Shown here piece after piece: positions 1 to 9,201 of a DNA stretch of 64,000 nt. The DNA is from Rhodopirellula sp. P2 (GTDB lineage: Bacteria; Planctomycetota; Planctomycetia; Pirellulales; Pirellulaceae). The notes under the pieces were generated by a model. The model was not told the DNA's origin and made no database searches. It saw only the letters and a list, made by a program, of their open reading frames with translations. A program made the position numbers and the translations under genes. Within the stretch, counting starts at the first letter, position 1; each line of letters starts with the position of its first letter. The stretch covers positions 6,863,001 to 6,927,000 of the forward strand of contig NZ_CP118225.1 of the NCBI RefSeq assembly GCF_028768465.1, given 5' to 3'.

Positions 1-2484
1 GTGGACGCGGGGATTGGGATCGACGTGGTCCCGGTGCTGAAAGAGGCCGGTGGAGAAGTTCTGGTCGAAAAAATCGATCTGCCGACGAACATTCGCAAAG
101 GCCAACCCTTCGAAGCACGCATCGTGGTGGATCGGCAGGGTGCCAAGCAATCCGACCCAGAGAAACCAGTCACGGGTCGACTGCGAGTCAAACAGAAGGT
201 GGCAGGCGAAGAAGCGTTGCTGCTCGAACAGACCGTGGAGCTGCAACCGGGAAAGAACGTGTTCCCGCTGCAGCACAAAATCGATCAACCAGCGGCATAC
301 ACCTATGAAGCGGAATTCATTGCCGATGACGACGAAGACGATTCGCTGACACAGAACAACAGTGCGACGGGTTACACCTACGTCCGTGGCAAAGGACGTG
401 TGCTGTTGATTCACGGGCCAGAGGACATTGGTGATTTTGAATTGCTGATTGCCACGTTGCGTGATTCAAACATCGAAGTGACTCCGATGCCAACCACGCA
501 GCTCTTCGGATCGCTGGCCGAGTTGCAACCCTACGACGCGGTGATCTTGGCCGGCGTTGCGAGGGTGTCGGGCGACACAACTCAAACGATCACCTCCTTC
601 AGTGATGACCAAATCGAAATGCTGGTTCGAAACACCCAGCAACTCGGGGCCGGGTTGCTGATGATCGGCGGTCCAGATTCATTGGGGGCAGGCGGTTGGA
701 CGGGGACGGAGCTTGAAAAAGCGATGCCGGTCGACTTCCAAATCAAGAACACCAAGGTGCAAGGTGTCGGGGCGTTGGCTCTGATCATGCACGCCAGTGA
801 AATGGCTCAGGGCAACTACTGGCAAAAGCAGATCTCCATCGCGGCGATTGAGCAGCTTGGCAGCGCGGATCAAGCCGGCGTGGTTCACTGGACCATGAAC
901 GGCGACAAGTGGTTGTGGGGCGGATCCAAAGGGATGTTGGAGGTCGGCCCCAATCGACGCGCGATGTTGGCGGCGGTGGGGCGGATGTCACCAGGCGACA
1001 TGCCGGAATTCGATCCGGCGATGCGGATGGCGGTTGCGGGGTTGGTTCGCACCGATGCTTCGGTCAAGCATTTGATCATCATCAGTGATGGTGACCCGGG
1101 AGCCCCGACCAACAGTGTCATCCAAGCCTTCCAAGACAACAGCATCACGATCAGCACGGTGGCGGTGGAATCCCACGGGCTGTCTGATAGCAAACGACTG
1201 CAGGACATCGCTCGGTCCACCGGCGGCAAGTACTACGCGGTCAAGTCAGGACGTGCATTGCCCGGTATTTTTCAGCGCGAAGCTCGCCGGGTGACTCGGC
1301 CGTTGATCTACGAGCCACCTGGCGGCGTCACGCCGAAGATCGTCTTCCCGCACCCGGTCGTCGACGGGCTGGACTCGCTTCCGCCGATCACCGGCTTTGT
1401 CATGACACAGGTCAAAGACAGCCCGCTGGTGCAGGTCATCGCTCAATCCCCCAAACCCAGCACCCCAGAAAACGCGACGGTCTTGGCCACCTGGACCTAC
1501 GGGCTGGGACGTGCTGCGGTGCTCACGACCGATGCCGGGGCCCGCTGGACGAATGCTTGGACCGGGTGGCCCGGCTATGAAAAATTGCATTCGCAATTGG
1601 TGCGTTGGTTGATGCGTCCCACCGGTGACACCGGTCAATTCTCGCTGGCAACCCAGGTGCGCGATGACATGATCGATGTGATCGTGACCGCGCTCGACGA
1701 TGACGATTCCTTCCTCAACTTCTTGGAAGTTGGGGGGTCGGTTTTGGACCCTGACCTTCAGCCATTGATGCTGGACATGGAACAGACCGCACCGGGGCGC
1801 TACGAGGGTTCGTTTCCGATCGATCGAGCGGGAACATACTTCGTCAACGTGATTCCGGGGCAAGGCAACGCGCCGTTGTCTGCAGGTGTCACGGTGCCTT
1901 ACAGCGAAGAGTTTCGGTATCGCGAAACCAACGAAACCTTGATTGCTCAGTTGGCCTCGATGAAACCGGATGGAGGCGAAGCCGGGATCGTCACCGAACC
2001 GCTGGAAGCAACCTTGGACGACGCCCTCTTATCGCGGGACACGTTCCGTGGTGGATTGCCGTTGGCCCGTCGCATTCGTGATGCCTGGCCATGGTTTGTG
2101 TTGGCGGCTTGTGTATTTTTCTTCACCGACGTTTTGGTGCGGCGTGTTGCGATTCGGTTTGGATTTTTAAAGACGTGGTGGAAACGGATGGCCGGGGATG
2201 CCCAACCTGAAACGGCAACGGTCGCGAGATTGGATCAACTGCGTCAAACCAAAGAAGACATCAACAAACAACGACGAGCCAGTCCGCGGTTTGAACCGGA
2301 ATCGATCGACCTTAGGGGCTCAAAACAGCCCGACATCGAAGGCTTGGATTCGCCACGGGGGCGGCCGACTGATCCTCAGGACGCGTCGCGGCCAACCTCA
2401 TCCAGCGACGGCCAAGCTGACTCCTCAGGAGCCAGTTACACCGAACGGTTGCTCGAGGCCAAGCGACGGGCGAAGAAGAAATGA
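1..2484 (+). CDS. Large VWA / glutamine-amidotransferase-like membrane protein (5' partial)
   Basis: The reading frame is open from the first base, so the true start probably lies upstream of the window; the GTG at base 1 may be internal. The 827 visible residues begin with an Ig-like region. A class-I glutamine-amidotransferase-like fold follows (YDAVILAG, LLMIGGPDSLGAGGW), then a von Willebrand A-like segment (HLIIISDGDPGAP, about residues 356-370). A second extracellular region ends in one membrane helix (WPWFVLAACVFFF, about 697-715) and a charged cytoplasmic tail. This architecture is common in planctomycetes, where such proteins often lie near BatA or MoxR genes; the role is unknown. 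The stop overlaps the next start (ATGATGA), which suggests coupling to the small membrane protein downstream. Confidence 0.8.
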   Translation: MDAGIGIDVVPVLKEAGGEVLVEKIDLPTNIRKGQPFEARIVVDRQGAKQSDPEKPVTGRLRVKQKVAGEEALLLEQTVELQPGKNVFPLQHKIDQPAAYTYEAEFIADDDEDDSLTQNNSATGYTYVRGKGRVLLIHGPEDIGDFELLIATLRDSNIEVTPMPTTQLFGSLAELQPYDAVILAGVARVSGDTTQTITSFSDDQIEMLVRNTQQLGAGLLMIGGPDSLGAGGWTGTELEKAMPVDFQIKNTKVQGVGALALIMHASEMAQGNYWQKQISIAAIEQLGSADQAGVVHWTMNGDKWLWGGSKGMLEVGPNRRAMLAAVGRMSPGDMPEFDPAMRMAVAGLVRTDASVKHLIIISDGDPGAPTNSVIQAFQDNSITISTVAVESHGLSDSKRLQDIARSTGGKYYAVKSGRALPGIFQREARRVTRPLIYEPPGGVTPKIVFPHPVVDGLDSLPPITGFVMTQVKDSPLVQVIAQSPKPSTPENATVLATWTYGLGRAAVLTTDAGARWTNAWTGWPGYEKLHSQLVRWLMRPTGDTGQFSLATQVRDDMIDVIVTALDDDDSFLNFLEVGGSVLDPDLQPLMLDMEQTAPGRYEGSFPIDRAGTYFVNVIPGQGNAPLSAGVTVPYSEEFRYRETNETLIAQLASMKPDGGEAGIVTEPLEATLDDALLSRDTFRGGLPLARRIRDAWPWFVLAACVFFFTDVLVRRVAIRFGFLKTWWKRMAGDAQPETATVARLDQLRQTKEDINKQRRASPRFEPESIDLRGSKQPDIEGLDSPRGRPTDPQDASRPTSSSDGQADSSGASYTERLLEAKRRAKKK

Positions 2485-2678
2485 TGATGTTGGTGTTCAC
2501 CGCGTTCGCGTTGCTGCTCATCGGGTTGGAACTGTTCACCGGGTGCGCGATGCTTGGTTGGGCAGCCGACAAAATGGTTGTCGAACGCGAGAAATCGCCA
2601 GGGCCGTATTGGTTTGCAATCGCCTTGCATTCGGTGGTCGGCATTGGATTGCCGATCTTATTTGCGATCTACGCGTAG
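2481..2678 (+). CDS. Small two-helix membrane protein
   Basis: This is a 65-residue hydrophobic protein with two predicted membrane helices (LVFTAFALLLIGLELFTGCAM and FAIALHSVVGIGLPILFAIYA) joined by a short charged loop. The ATG at 2481 overlaps the stop of the upstream VWA protein, and a second ATG follows at once at 2484. Its position suggests translational coupling and a possible accessory role for the large membrane protein. No family was recognised. Confidence 0.65.
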   Translation: MMMLVFTAFALLLIGLELFTGCAMLGWAADKMVVEREKSPGPYWFAIALHSVVGIGLPILFAIYA

Positions 2679-2785
2679 GTTCGCATGAACAACACGTGAA
2701 GCAGCGGCTGGGCGAGAGCCCTCCAGTTCCTCACCGGGTGGCTTGCGTCTCACCGCTCAATCCGTCTCGATTTGCTCCCGCGATC

Positions 2786-3208
2786 TCAGGTCGCCGATGG
2801 CGAGCGGAGCGAATCCGAGCGTTCGCGGTGGCTCAGCCAGGCCCAGCGAACAGCTGCGTACAGGAACACGGCGGCCAGGGTTCCTGCAGCGTCGGCCAAG
2901 AAATCCATCGGGTCCGAATGCCGGCCTCGAACCAACGACTGACTCAGTTCATCGACACAGGCGTACACCAAGCACATTGCCACGATGATTGAAAAGCGAC
3001 GCCAGACACGAGCCGAGTTGGTGCAGTAGCAAAGCAACATCGCCAACCCAAAGAAGGCCGTGAAGTGCATCACTTTATCGTTCACCGACGGAAGTGACTG
3101 GGGCATCTTGGGCAGATGGGTGCCCACGAAAATCACAACCCAGTAGGCAACCAAAGCGATCACGGCCAAGCGAAAACCGAGCAGTCGAAATTTGGTGACC
3201 GGTTGCAT
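2786..3208 (-). CDS. VanZ-like family protein
   Basis: This 140-residue membrane protein has the VanZ-like pattern: an N-terminal helix, then DKVMHFTAFFGLAMLL, a central helix, DELSQSLVRGRHSDPMDFLADAAGTLAA, and a last helix. The H-F and DE...Q...R..D..D.LAN-like residues are typical of the family, which is named after the teicoplanin-resistance accessory protein. Most members are not resistance genes, and none is implied here. It is divergent from the secreted protein that follows, with about 30 bases between the starts. The tail is rich in Arg and Ser. Confidence 0.8.
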   Translation of the reverse strand: MQPVTKFRLLGFRLAVIALVAYWVVIFVGTHLPKMPQSLPSVNDKVMHFTAFFGLAMLLCYCTNSARVWRRFSIIVAMCLVYACVDELSQSLVRGRHSDPMDFLADAAGTLAAVFLYAAVRWAWLSHRERSDSLRSPSAT

Positions 3209-3240
3209 CAGCGGTGCTCTCGCGAGGACAATGGGCGTCT

Positions 3241-4101
3241 ATGACAATTCGTTCGCTAAAGGTCTCTATCGTGCGTCCGCAATCCACTCCTTCGATCAAT
3301 CTGGCTTCGTTTCCGGCGTCGCGGGCATTCTTGGCGACGCTCGTGCTCGCACTTGCCCCATCTTCTGCATATTGCCAGTCCGGGGAAACTCCCCCTGTGG
3401 CGGCGATCAATGATGCTGGAGCAGAAAACACCGCGAAATCAGAGGTCAAATGGCATCCATTGGCAGGAAAATGGGACGAAGCCCACTTTGGTGGGGACGG
3501 CGGAATCACACGAGAAAAAGGGAAGAAGAAGTCGGAGGCAGGCTCGGCGAAGCAGCCTGTGACCGGTGAGCTGTTCCGTCTGGGGATGGGCGACCCGCTG
3601 ACCGGAATCCGCTGGACAGGCGAGTTTCCTCTTGAGAACTATGAGCTGCAACTGCAGGCTCGGCGAACCGATGGCTTCGACTTTTTCGCAGCCGTGACGT
3701 TCCCAGTGGGAAAAGAACACTGCAGTTTTGTGCTGGGGGGTTGGGGCGGCGGTGTGGTTGGAATCAGCAGCATTGACGGGAATGACGCATCGAGCAACGA
3801 GACCACCGGATACAAAGATTTCAAAAACGAGCAGTGGTACGACATCCGGATTCGAGTCGACAAAGAAAACGTGACCACGTGGATCGACAATTCAGAATGG
3901 TCCAGCGTGAACCGATCCGAGCACACGTTTGACATCCGAATCGAGATGGATCCCTGCCTGCCGTTGGGGATCGCGAATTTTCAATGCGAGAGCGAAATCC
4001 GGGGCCTCCAGATCCGCCATTTGGACGATGAGTCAGCCACTGAAAAAACAGAATCGTCGAGCCAAGCATCCTCCACAGCCACACCGGCGGGAAACCCATG
4101 A
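3241..4101 (+). CDS. Secreted protein with laminin/concanavalin-like (DUF1080-type) fold
   Basis: The ATG at 3241 is preferred over an in-frame GTG at 3214. The N-terminus has a long signal region ([21 protein letters not shown]). The mature part, about 250 residues, shows a DUF1080/3-keto-disaccharide-hydrolase-like sandwich pattern: [43 protein letters not shown], and [21 protein letters not shown]. These domains bind or cleave sugars in some relatives, but no catalytic assignment is made here. The stop overlaps the tadA start by four bases (ATGA), so the two are probably co-translated although their roles are unrelated. Confidence 0.7.
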   Translation: MTIRSLKVSIVRPQSTPSINLASFPASRAFLATLVLALAPSSAYCQSGETPPVAAINDAGAENTAKSEVKWHPLAGKWDEAHFGGDGGITREKGKKKSEAGSAKQPVTGELFRLGMGDPLTGIRWTGEFPLENYELQLQARRTDGFDFFAAVTFPVGKEHCSFVLGGWGGGVVGISSIDGNDASSNETTGYKDFKNEQWYDIRIRVDKENVTTWIDNSEWSSVNRSEHTFDIRIEMDPCLPLGIANFQCESEIRGLQIRHLDDESATEKTESSSQASSTATPAGNP

Positions 4102-4577
4102 GTTTGGATCCCTTGGACATTGATCGTCACTGGATGCAGCGGGCGATCGAGATGGCTCAGTCTGCCGCGCTGGAGGATGAGGTTCCCGTGGGAGCGATCA
4201 TCGTGCGTTCGGGAACCGCGATTGCCGCGGCTGCCAACCAGCGAGAAGCCTTGCATGATCCCACGGCGCACGCGGAGATGATCGCAATCACGCAGGCGGC
4301 GGCTTCGATCGAAAATTGGCGGTTGGAACAAACGACCTTGTACGTGACGTTGGAACCCTGCCTGATGTGCGCCGGGGCGATCCTGCAGGCTCGCGTGCCG
4401 CGAGTGGTCTTTGGGGCCAGCGATCCCAAGGCGGGGGCGGTGACCAGTTTGTACGAAGTGCTGACGGATTCTCGCCTCAATCACCGCTGCGAAATCACGC
4501 ATGGCGTGATGGCCGAACAGTGCGGCCATTTATTAACCGAGTTCTTCTCTGCCAAGCGTGCACTGGGCAAAAAGTAG
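4098..4577 (+). CDS. tadA: tRNA-specific adenosine deaminase
   Basis: This 159-residue cytidine-deaminase-fold enzyme deaminates adenosine-34 of tRNA-Arg to inosine. The zinc and catalytic motifs are complete: H58-A-E60 (TAHAEM) and P87-C88-L-M-C91 ([10 protein letters not shown]). The length fits TadA. The start overlaps the stop of the secreted protein upstream (ATGA). A guanine deaminase is the other family with these motifs, but the DEVPVGAI...[12 protein letters not shown] context and the size favour TadA. Confidence 0.93.
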   Translation: MSLDPLDIDRHWMQRAIEMAQSAALEDEVPVGAIIVRSGTAIAAAANQREALHDPTAHAEMIAITQAAASIENWRLEQTTLYVTLEPCLMCAGAILQARVPRVVFGASDPKAGAVTSLYEVLTDSRLNHRCEITHGVMAEQCGHLLTEFFSAKRALGKK

Positions 4578-4683
4578 GGGAAGAAGTCCAAGTCAATCGA
4601 CGCTAGAATGCAGGGCCTTCTCAGTCCACCATGACTGACAGCCTCCCTCCCAACCTTTCCCGTGGCAATTTGCCCTCGCCAAA

Positions 4684-6057
4684 ATGAAACTGAATTTGTC
4701 CTCTTGCCCCAACCCTCGGCCCATGACCTTTCATCGTTCGCTTTTGACCGGACTGCTCGTCGGCGGTTTGACCCTCACCGGTTGTTCTCGCTCTGACTCC
4801 AACGCCGGCAAGGACGCAACGACGCCTGAAGTCGCGGAGACCGTTGTCAGCGTTCCGCCTCAAGCCACGCCAGACGATCCCGAGGCAGTCGCCGCACTGA
4901 CCGAGGCCGGGTACATCCTGACGAAAAACGACGAGGGCAACGTCGTTGAGTTTTCAATCGCCAACCAAAAAGGCGGGATCGCGGAATCCCTGCCGCACCT
5001 CAGCGGAATTCCGAACACGCTGATCGCAACCTTCAATGGCCCTGGCATCGACGATGCGGGAATGGAGAATCTGACTTCGCTCGCCAAACTGAAACGCCTG
5101 ACGCTGACGGACACCGCGATCACGGACCAGACGCTGGAAACGGTGGGCAAGATGACGACCTTGGAAGCGTTGTTCCTGCGCCGCACCGGTGTGACCGACG
5201 AAGGCATGGAGTTGCTCACCGGGTTGAGTAAATTGCGAGCGATCGATTTACGGAACAGCAACATCGGAGACGCCGGCATGGATTCGCTCGCCAAAATCAA
5301 AACGCTGGCCGATGTGCAGTTGGAAAAGTCCAAGGTGACCGACGAGGGCTTGGTCAAACTTGCTCCGTTGCCGCTCAAGTCCATCAACTTCAACTACTGC
5401 ACGACGATCAATGGTCCGACAATGAAAATGCTGGGCCAGACCCCGACATTGGAACAGTTGCAGGGTGACTATTCCAAGATCAACGATGCCGCGATGGCTG
5501 AACTGAAAGGTCTGTCCAAGCTGACGCGTCTACGGATTCGTGGTTGTGACGTGACCGGGGAAGGCATCCAGCACATCGCCAACAACCAAGCCCTCGCACG
5601 ATTCGAACTTCGCGATTCTTCGGTTGATGACAAAGGACTGGAAGTCATCTCACAGTTGCCCGTTGTGACGTACGTCGACATCTCGGAATGCCGTTTGGCG
5701 TCTCCTGAAGGCATTGCTCAGTTGGGCAAATTGACCGGCCTGACGTACCTCGGGCTTTGGGAGACCAAGACGAACGATGAAACATTGGCCGGGTTCGGGG
5801 AACTCGTCAACTTGGAAGAGTTGAATCTGAAGTCGACTTCGATAACCGACGAGTCGTTGCCTGTGCTGATGAAGATGACCAAGCTGAAAACACTGAATGT
5901 TGCTGGGACCCAACTTGGCGACGAGAGCTTTCTGGAATTGGCCAAGCTGCCCAATCTCAAAAGCATGAACGTTGCCAACACCAGCATCGGGTTCGACGTG
6001 ATCGACGCGTTGGCCGAGAACCACCCCGACCTCCAAGTCATTGAGTTTGAAAACTGA
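4684..6057 (+). CDS. Leucine-rich repeat lipoprotein
   Basis: This is a 457-residue protein with a lipoprotein signal (LLVGGLTLTGCSRSD, lipobox LTGC). About twelve LRR units of the form L..L..LxLxxTxITDxxLxxLxxLxxL follow, the bacterial type common in planctomycetes. There is an alternative ATG at 4723 just before the signal peptide; either start keeps the signal. It is presumably anchored in the periplasm or outer membrane and binds a protein or peptide partner. Its stop overlaps the start of the DinB protein (TGATG). Confidence 0.85.
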   Translation: MKLNLSSCPNPRPMTFHRSLLTGLLVGGLTLTGCSRSDSNAGKDATTPEVAETVVSVPPQATPDDPEAVAALTEAGYILTKNDEGNVVEFSIANQKGGIAESLPHLSGIPNTLIATFNGPGIDDAGMENLTSLAKLKRLTLTDTAITDQTLETVGKMTTLEALFLRRTGVTDEGMELLTGLSKLRAIDLRNSNIGDAGMDSLAKIKTLADVQLEKSKVTDEGLVKLAPLPLKSINFNYCTTINGPTMKMLGQTPTLEQLQGDYSKINDAAMAELKGLSKLTRLRIRGCDVTGEGIQHIANNQALARFELRDSSVDDKGLEVISQLPVVTYVDISECRLASPEGIAQLGKLTGLTYLGLWETKTNDETLAGFGELVNLEELNLKSTSITDESLPVLMKMTKLKTLNVAGTQLGDESFLELAKLPNLKSMNVANTSIGFDVIDALAENHPDLQVIEFEN

Positions 6058-6629
6058 TGCAAGCCAACGCTTCCGCGATTCGTTCGAAGAGCCGCCGGCC
6101 CGGCGAAGGCGAACTGTCGATCGACTACCACCGTGAATTGGCCCGTCGTGTCCCCGGGGAATGCATCTTGCAAGCCATGGATGACCAGTTGCACTGGGTC
6201 TGTGAGCTGGCGGGCAGTCTTTCGGCCGAACAGATTGACAAGGTTCACAAACCCTACGCGTGGACCATTCGCCAAGTGATTGAGCACTGTGTCGACGCGG
6301 AACGAATTGCCGGCGACCGGATGTTGCGAATCGCGGCAGGAGATCAAGGCAACCAGCCGGCTTGGGACGAAAACGCCTACGCCGCGGCTCGCTTTGGTCT
6401 GGGGAACATGCGAGAGTTGATCTCCGAGCTGGGCTTCTGCCGGCAAGCCAACACGACGTTGCTGCGACGAATCAATCCCACGGCGTGGGACAACCTTGGA
6501 ACCGTCGACGGCAACCGGATCAGCGTTCGTGGGATGGCCTGGGTGGCGGCCGGCCACTTGCTGCATCACTTGGAGATCATTGAAAAACGATGTGAAATCC
6601 AAGTTTCTCGCGGCCCCCAAATGGCATGA
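6057..6629 (+). CDS. DinB family protein
   Basis: This 190-residue protein has the DinB/YfiT-like four-helix metal-binding fold: YAWTIRQVIEHCVDAERIAGDRMLRIA (first metal His) and VRGMAWVAAGHLLHHLEIIEKR (the HxxxH pair). Related proteins include thiol transferases and damage-inducible proteins; the substrate cannot be read from the sequence. It overlaps the genes on both sides by one and four bases, in a tight run with the LRR lipoprotein and the ion channel. Confidence 0.85.
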   Translation: MQANASAIRSKSRRPGEGELSIDYHRELARRVPGECILQAMDDQLHWVCELAGSLSAEQIDKVHKPYAWTIRQVIEHCVDAERIAGDRMLRIAAGDQGNQPAWDENAYAAARFGLGNMRELISELGFCRQANTTLLRRINPTAWDNLGTVDGNRISVRGMAWVAAGHLLHHLEIIEKRCEIQVSRGPQMA

Positions 6630-7597
6630 GCACCGCGGCCGAAAAAGTGTTGCGGCGTCGATTGATTCAGCGTCCGGCGGAACCCGGTGCCCGGCAGACG
6701 CTTTACGATGTGATCTTCGAAGCCGACTCAGCACTTGGCCGTGGGTTTGACATCGCATTGCTGGTCGCGATCATTGCCAGCATCACCTTGGTGGCGATCG
6801 AGACGGTTCCCGAATACGGTTTGCAACGGGAGCCTGGTTCCACAAAACCGATCAGCCCGCTCTCGACTTGGTTTTTAGTCGCAGAGTGGATCCTTACGAT
6901 TCTCTTCACGATCGAGTACGCACTGCGTTTGTACTGCGTGCGTCATCCGCTCAAGTACGCGTTCAGCTTCTGGGGCATCGTGGACTTGCTCAGCATTTTG
7001 CCGAGCTATCTGACTCTGTTTGTCGAGTATTCGGCCAAGTCGTTTGTGATCCTACGCAGTGTTCGCTTGCTACGAGTTTTCCGGGTGCTGAAGCTTTGGC
7101 GAATGATGAGCCAGGCCGATGAACTGTCCGACGCGGTTTGGAAATCACGCGAGAAGATCATTGTCTTTTTGGCCGTCGTTTTGGTCGCGGTCACAATCAG
7201 TGGCACGCTGATGTACCAGATCGAGACGGTGCTGATGGGGGATTCTCACGACAGTGATTTCACCTCCATTCCACAGTCGATGTACTGGGCGATCGTGACG
7301 ATGACGACAGTGGGTTACGGCGATGTCGTGCCGCACACCACGATCGGGAAGATCATCTCTGCCGCGCTGATCCTGCTTGGTTACTCGCTGATCATCGTGC
7401 CGACGGGATTTGTCAGCGCGGAATTGTCGAGCAAACTGGCGACCACAACGGAGCGTCATCCGTGTTCGCAATGTGGGTTGTCGAATCACCGAGCAGGCGC
7501 CGTCCACTGTGACCGCTGCGGCCATCGCTTGGACGATGTGATTCCTACGGTGTCGAGCCCGGATGGATCGCAGGCATCGAAACCCAACGGCGGCTGA
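6626..7597 (+). CDS. Voltage-gated potassium channel with C-terminal zinc ribbon
   Basis: This 323-residue six-helix channel has a basic S4 segment (residues 144-159, RSVRLLRVFRVLKLWR), an S5 helix, and a K+ selectivity filter TVGYGD at 228-233, followed by S6. After S6 there is no RCK domain. Instead there is a CxxC-x11-CxxC zinc ribbon (C280, C283, C295, C298). It is likely an inner-membrane K+ channel of the KvAP/Kch-like bacterial group. The start overlaps the DinB stop (ATGA). The zinc ribbon is an unusual cytoplasmic end for this family. Confidence 0.88.
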   Translation: MSTAAEKVLRRRLIQRPAEPGARQTLYDVIFEADSALGRGFDIALLVAIIASITLVAIETVPEYGLQREPGSTKPISPLSTWFLVAEWILTILFTIEYALRLYCVRHPLKYAFSFWGIVDLLSILPSYLTLFVEYSAKSFVILRSVRLLRVFRVLKLWRMMSQADELSDAVWKSREKIIVFLAVVLVAVTISGTLMYQIETVLMGDSHDSDFTSIPQSMYWAIVTMTTVGYGDVVPHTTIGKIISAALILLGYSLIIVPTGFVSAELSSKLATTTERHPCSQCGLSNHRAGAVHCDRCGHRLDDVIPTVSSPDGSQASKPNGG

Positions 7598-7604
7598 GTG
7601 ATTG

Positions 7605-8366
7605 CTAACGTTTGTCTGGCTCGGTCGAGTCCTGCAAGTGTTTGGCGTAAACACGAGCCACATCCGCCATGTAGTGCGACAGCGGTGAAGCGGCAGCTTG
7701 CTGCATGAACCGCTGCGCGGCGGCTGGTTTGCCCTCTGCATCGGCGATCATCCCCAGGTAGAGATCCGCGTAGAAGCGAGCGGATTGCTTGGAGCCAGGT
7801 TGGTCGATTGCATTGACGGCAGATTCAATGGCCGCCGCGTCACCGCCAGGCAGGCGGTCAAGGATTTCCGACATCGGCACCCGCCGATCTCCCGGTGCAG
7901 GCAACAGCAGTTTTCGAGCGGAGTCGATGCCGTTGGCTTTGGCTTCGCAGAGAAAATGCCAGGCCGCGTTCTCAACATCGTTGGGATTCACCCGTCGATG
8001 GGCTTCGAACAATTCTCGCCCGTCTTCGAAACGTCCGGCGAAAAACAAGGCGATGCCGTACTGCCATAGGTATGGCTGCATGTCAGGGGATTGCTCAATC
8101 GCCCGCTCGTAGTGCGGGATGGAATCGTTCACTTGTCCGGCACGCAGCAACGCATCCGCCAATGCCACCAATCGATTCGACGCACCGGGATCAGCGGGCC
8201 GCAAGTTCGCCTGGGATTGTTCGATCGCACGCTCATGTCGGGCCGAGTGATCGATACTGGGCTGTTGCGCATGCACTGGATGGATCGCAACGCACGACAG
8301 CGTGAGCGCGAAGGTCGAGAAAAGGACTCGGGGCGAGAGGTGAAAACTGTGGCTCATGGTCAGCAT
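7605..8366 (-). CDS. Secreted tetratricopeptide-repeat protein
   Basis: The start is set at ATG 8366, or ATG 8357 nine bases later. Either gives a clean signal peptide (HLSPRVLFSTFALTLSCVAIHPVHAQ), while the longer open frame upstream has no signal. The mature protein has TPR-like helices (ASNRLVALADALLRAGQVNDSIPHYERAIEQSPD, and PYLWQYGIALFFAGRFEDGRELFEAHRRVNP). The C-terminus also reads as TPR-like (FYADLYLGMIADAEGKPAAAQRFMQQAA). It is probably a periplasmic scaffold of unknown partner. It is convergent with the channel gene, with seven bases between the stops. Confidence 0.75.
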   Translation of the reverse strand: MLTMSHSFHLSPRVLFSTFALTLSCVAIHPVHAQQPSIDHSARHERAIEQSQANLRPADPGASNRLVALADALLRAGQVNDSIPHYERAIEQSPDMQPYLWQYGIALFFAGRFEDGRELFEAHRRVNPNDVENAAWHFLCEAKANGIDSARKLLLPAPGDRRVPMSEILDRLPGGDAAAIESAVNAIDQPGSKQSARFYADLYLGMIADAEGKPAAAQRFMQQAAASPLSHYMADVARVYAKHLQDSTEPDKR

Positions 8367-8487
8367 GTTGGAATGGAACGGGAACAAAAAGTGGCATAGG
8401 CTTGTGTTGGGGGGTGACGATTTGATATCGCCGAGGGTGAACCGGTCCAGTGACCATCGTTCGAACGAATTCAATGATGACGATTTT

Positions 8488-9174
8488 TTGAAAACAAGCT
8501 TCCATCCTATCGTGTGGCTCGCCCTGGGAAGTGCCTTGCTGGCATCCTCCGGGTGTCGGTTGCCGACGGGGATCACGCATTCGCGATGGGCGATGGAACA
8601 CCCGGATTACGCTGAGAAGTACGCCGACGGCGCTCCCAAGTCGGACCCGCTTGGCAAGGTGAAACAGGCCAGCGATGCCAGGTTCCTGAACGGGGCCGAG
8701 GGGACCTACGTTTCTGCCGGAGCGGCGTATCGATCCCGCACGGGAGCTGGGTTTGTGGCAGACATGGGCAACGAAAACTACTTGACCTCATACCTCACTC
8801 AGCGGCTTTCGGTCTCAGCCGCAGCGGGCTGGGACCAAGCTTCGATCGGACTCGACACCGGATTGCGATTGCAAACCCCAACCCGATTGGCGCCCTTTGT
8901 GGGGATCGGTGGCTACGCCGGGATGAACTGGGAAACCGTCGAGGCGGACGACGATGGAGTCGACAACGACGACGATGGAATCACAGACGAACGCGGTGAG
9001 GAAGACACCGAATACGATCTGACGATGGCGTCGATCTATCCCGAGGTGGGCGCCCACTTTTGGTGGACGCCACACGCGCGGTTGACCGGGTTTGGACGCT
9101 ACTGGGTCACCACGGATGGACGCGAATCGGATGCCTGGATCGTCGGCGGCGGACTCGCGTTTTTTCGAAAGTGA
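8488..9174 (+). CDS. Predicted envelope protein with acidic Ca-binding-like loop
   Basis: A TTG at 8488 is chosen as start because it gives a normal lipoprotein-type signal (MKTSFHPIVWLALGSALLASSGC). The longer in-frame start at 8356 would place 44 hydrophilic residues before the signal and overlap the divergent TPR gene. The mature part (about 205 residues) alternates short strands that end in GGGLAFFRK, typical of an outer-membrane beta-barrel. A DDDGVDNDDDGITDERGEED loop resembles thrombospondin-3/EF-type calcium loops. No specific family was recognised. Confidence 0.6.
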   Translation: MKTSFHPIVWLALGSALLASSGCRLPTGITHSRWAMEHPDYAEKYADGAPKSDPLGKVKQASDARFLNGAEGTYVSAGAAYRSRTGAGFVADMGNENYLTSYLTQRLSVSAAAGWDQASIGLDTGLRLQTPTRLAPFVGIGGYAGMNWETVEADDDGVDNDDDGITDERGEEDTEYDLTMASIYPEVGAHFWWTPHARLTGFGRYWVTTDGRESDAWIVGGGLAFFRK

Positions 9175-9201
9175 GCCAGACGTTGGCTCTGGCCGATCGG
9201 A

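Noticed and set aside
1246-1863. 205-codon minus-strand frame inside the VWA gene
   Set aside because: Shadow of the VWA gene with no domain and no start signal.
2198-2992. Plus-strand frame over the end of the VWA gene and the VanZ gene
   Set aside because: It is out of frame with the membrane protein, rich in Arg and His, and covers a gene on the other strand.
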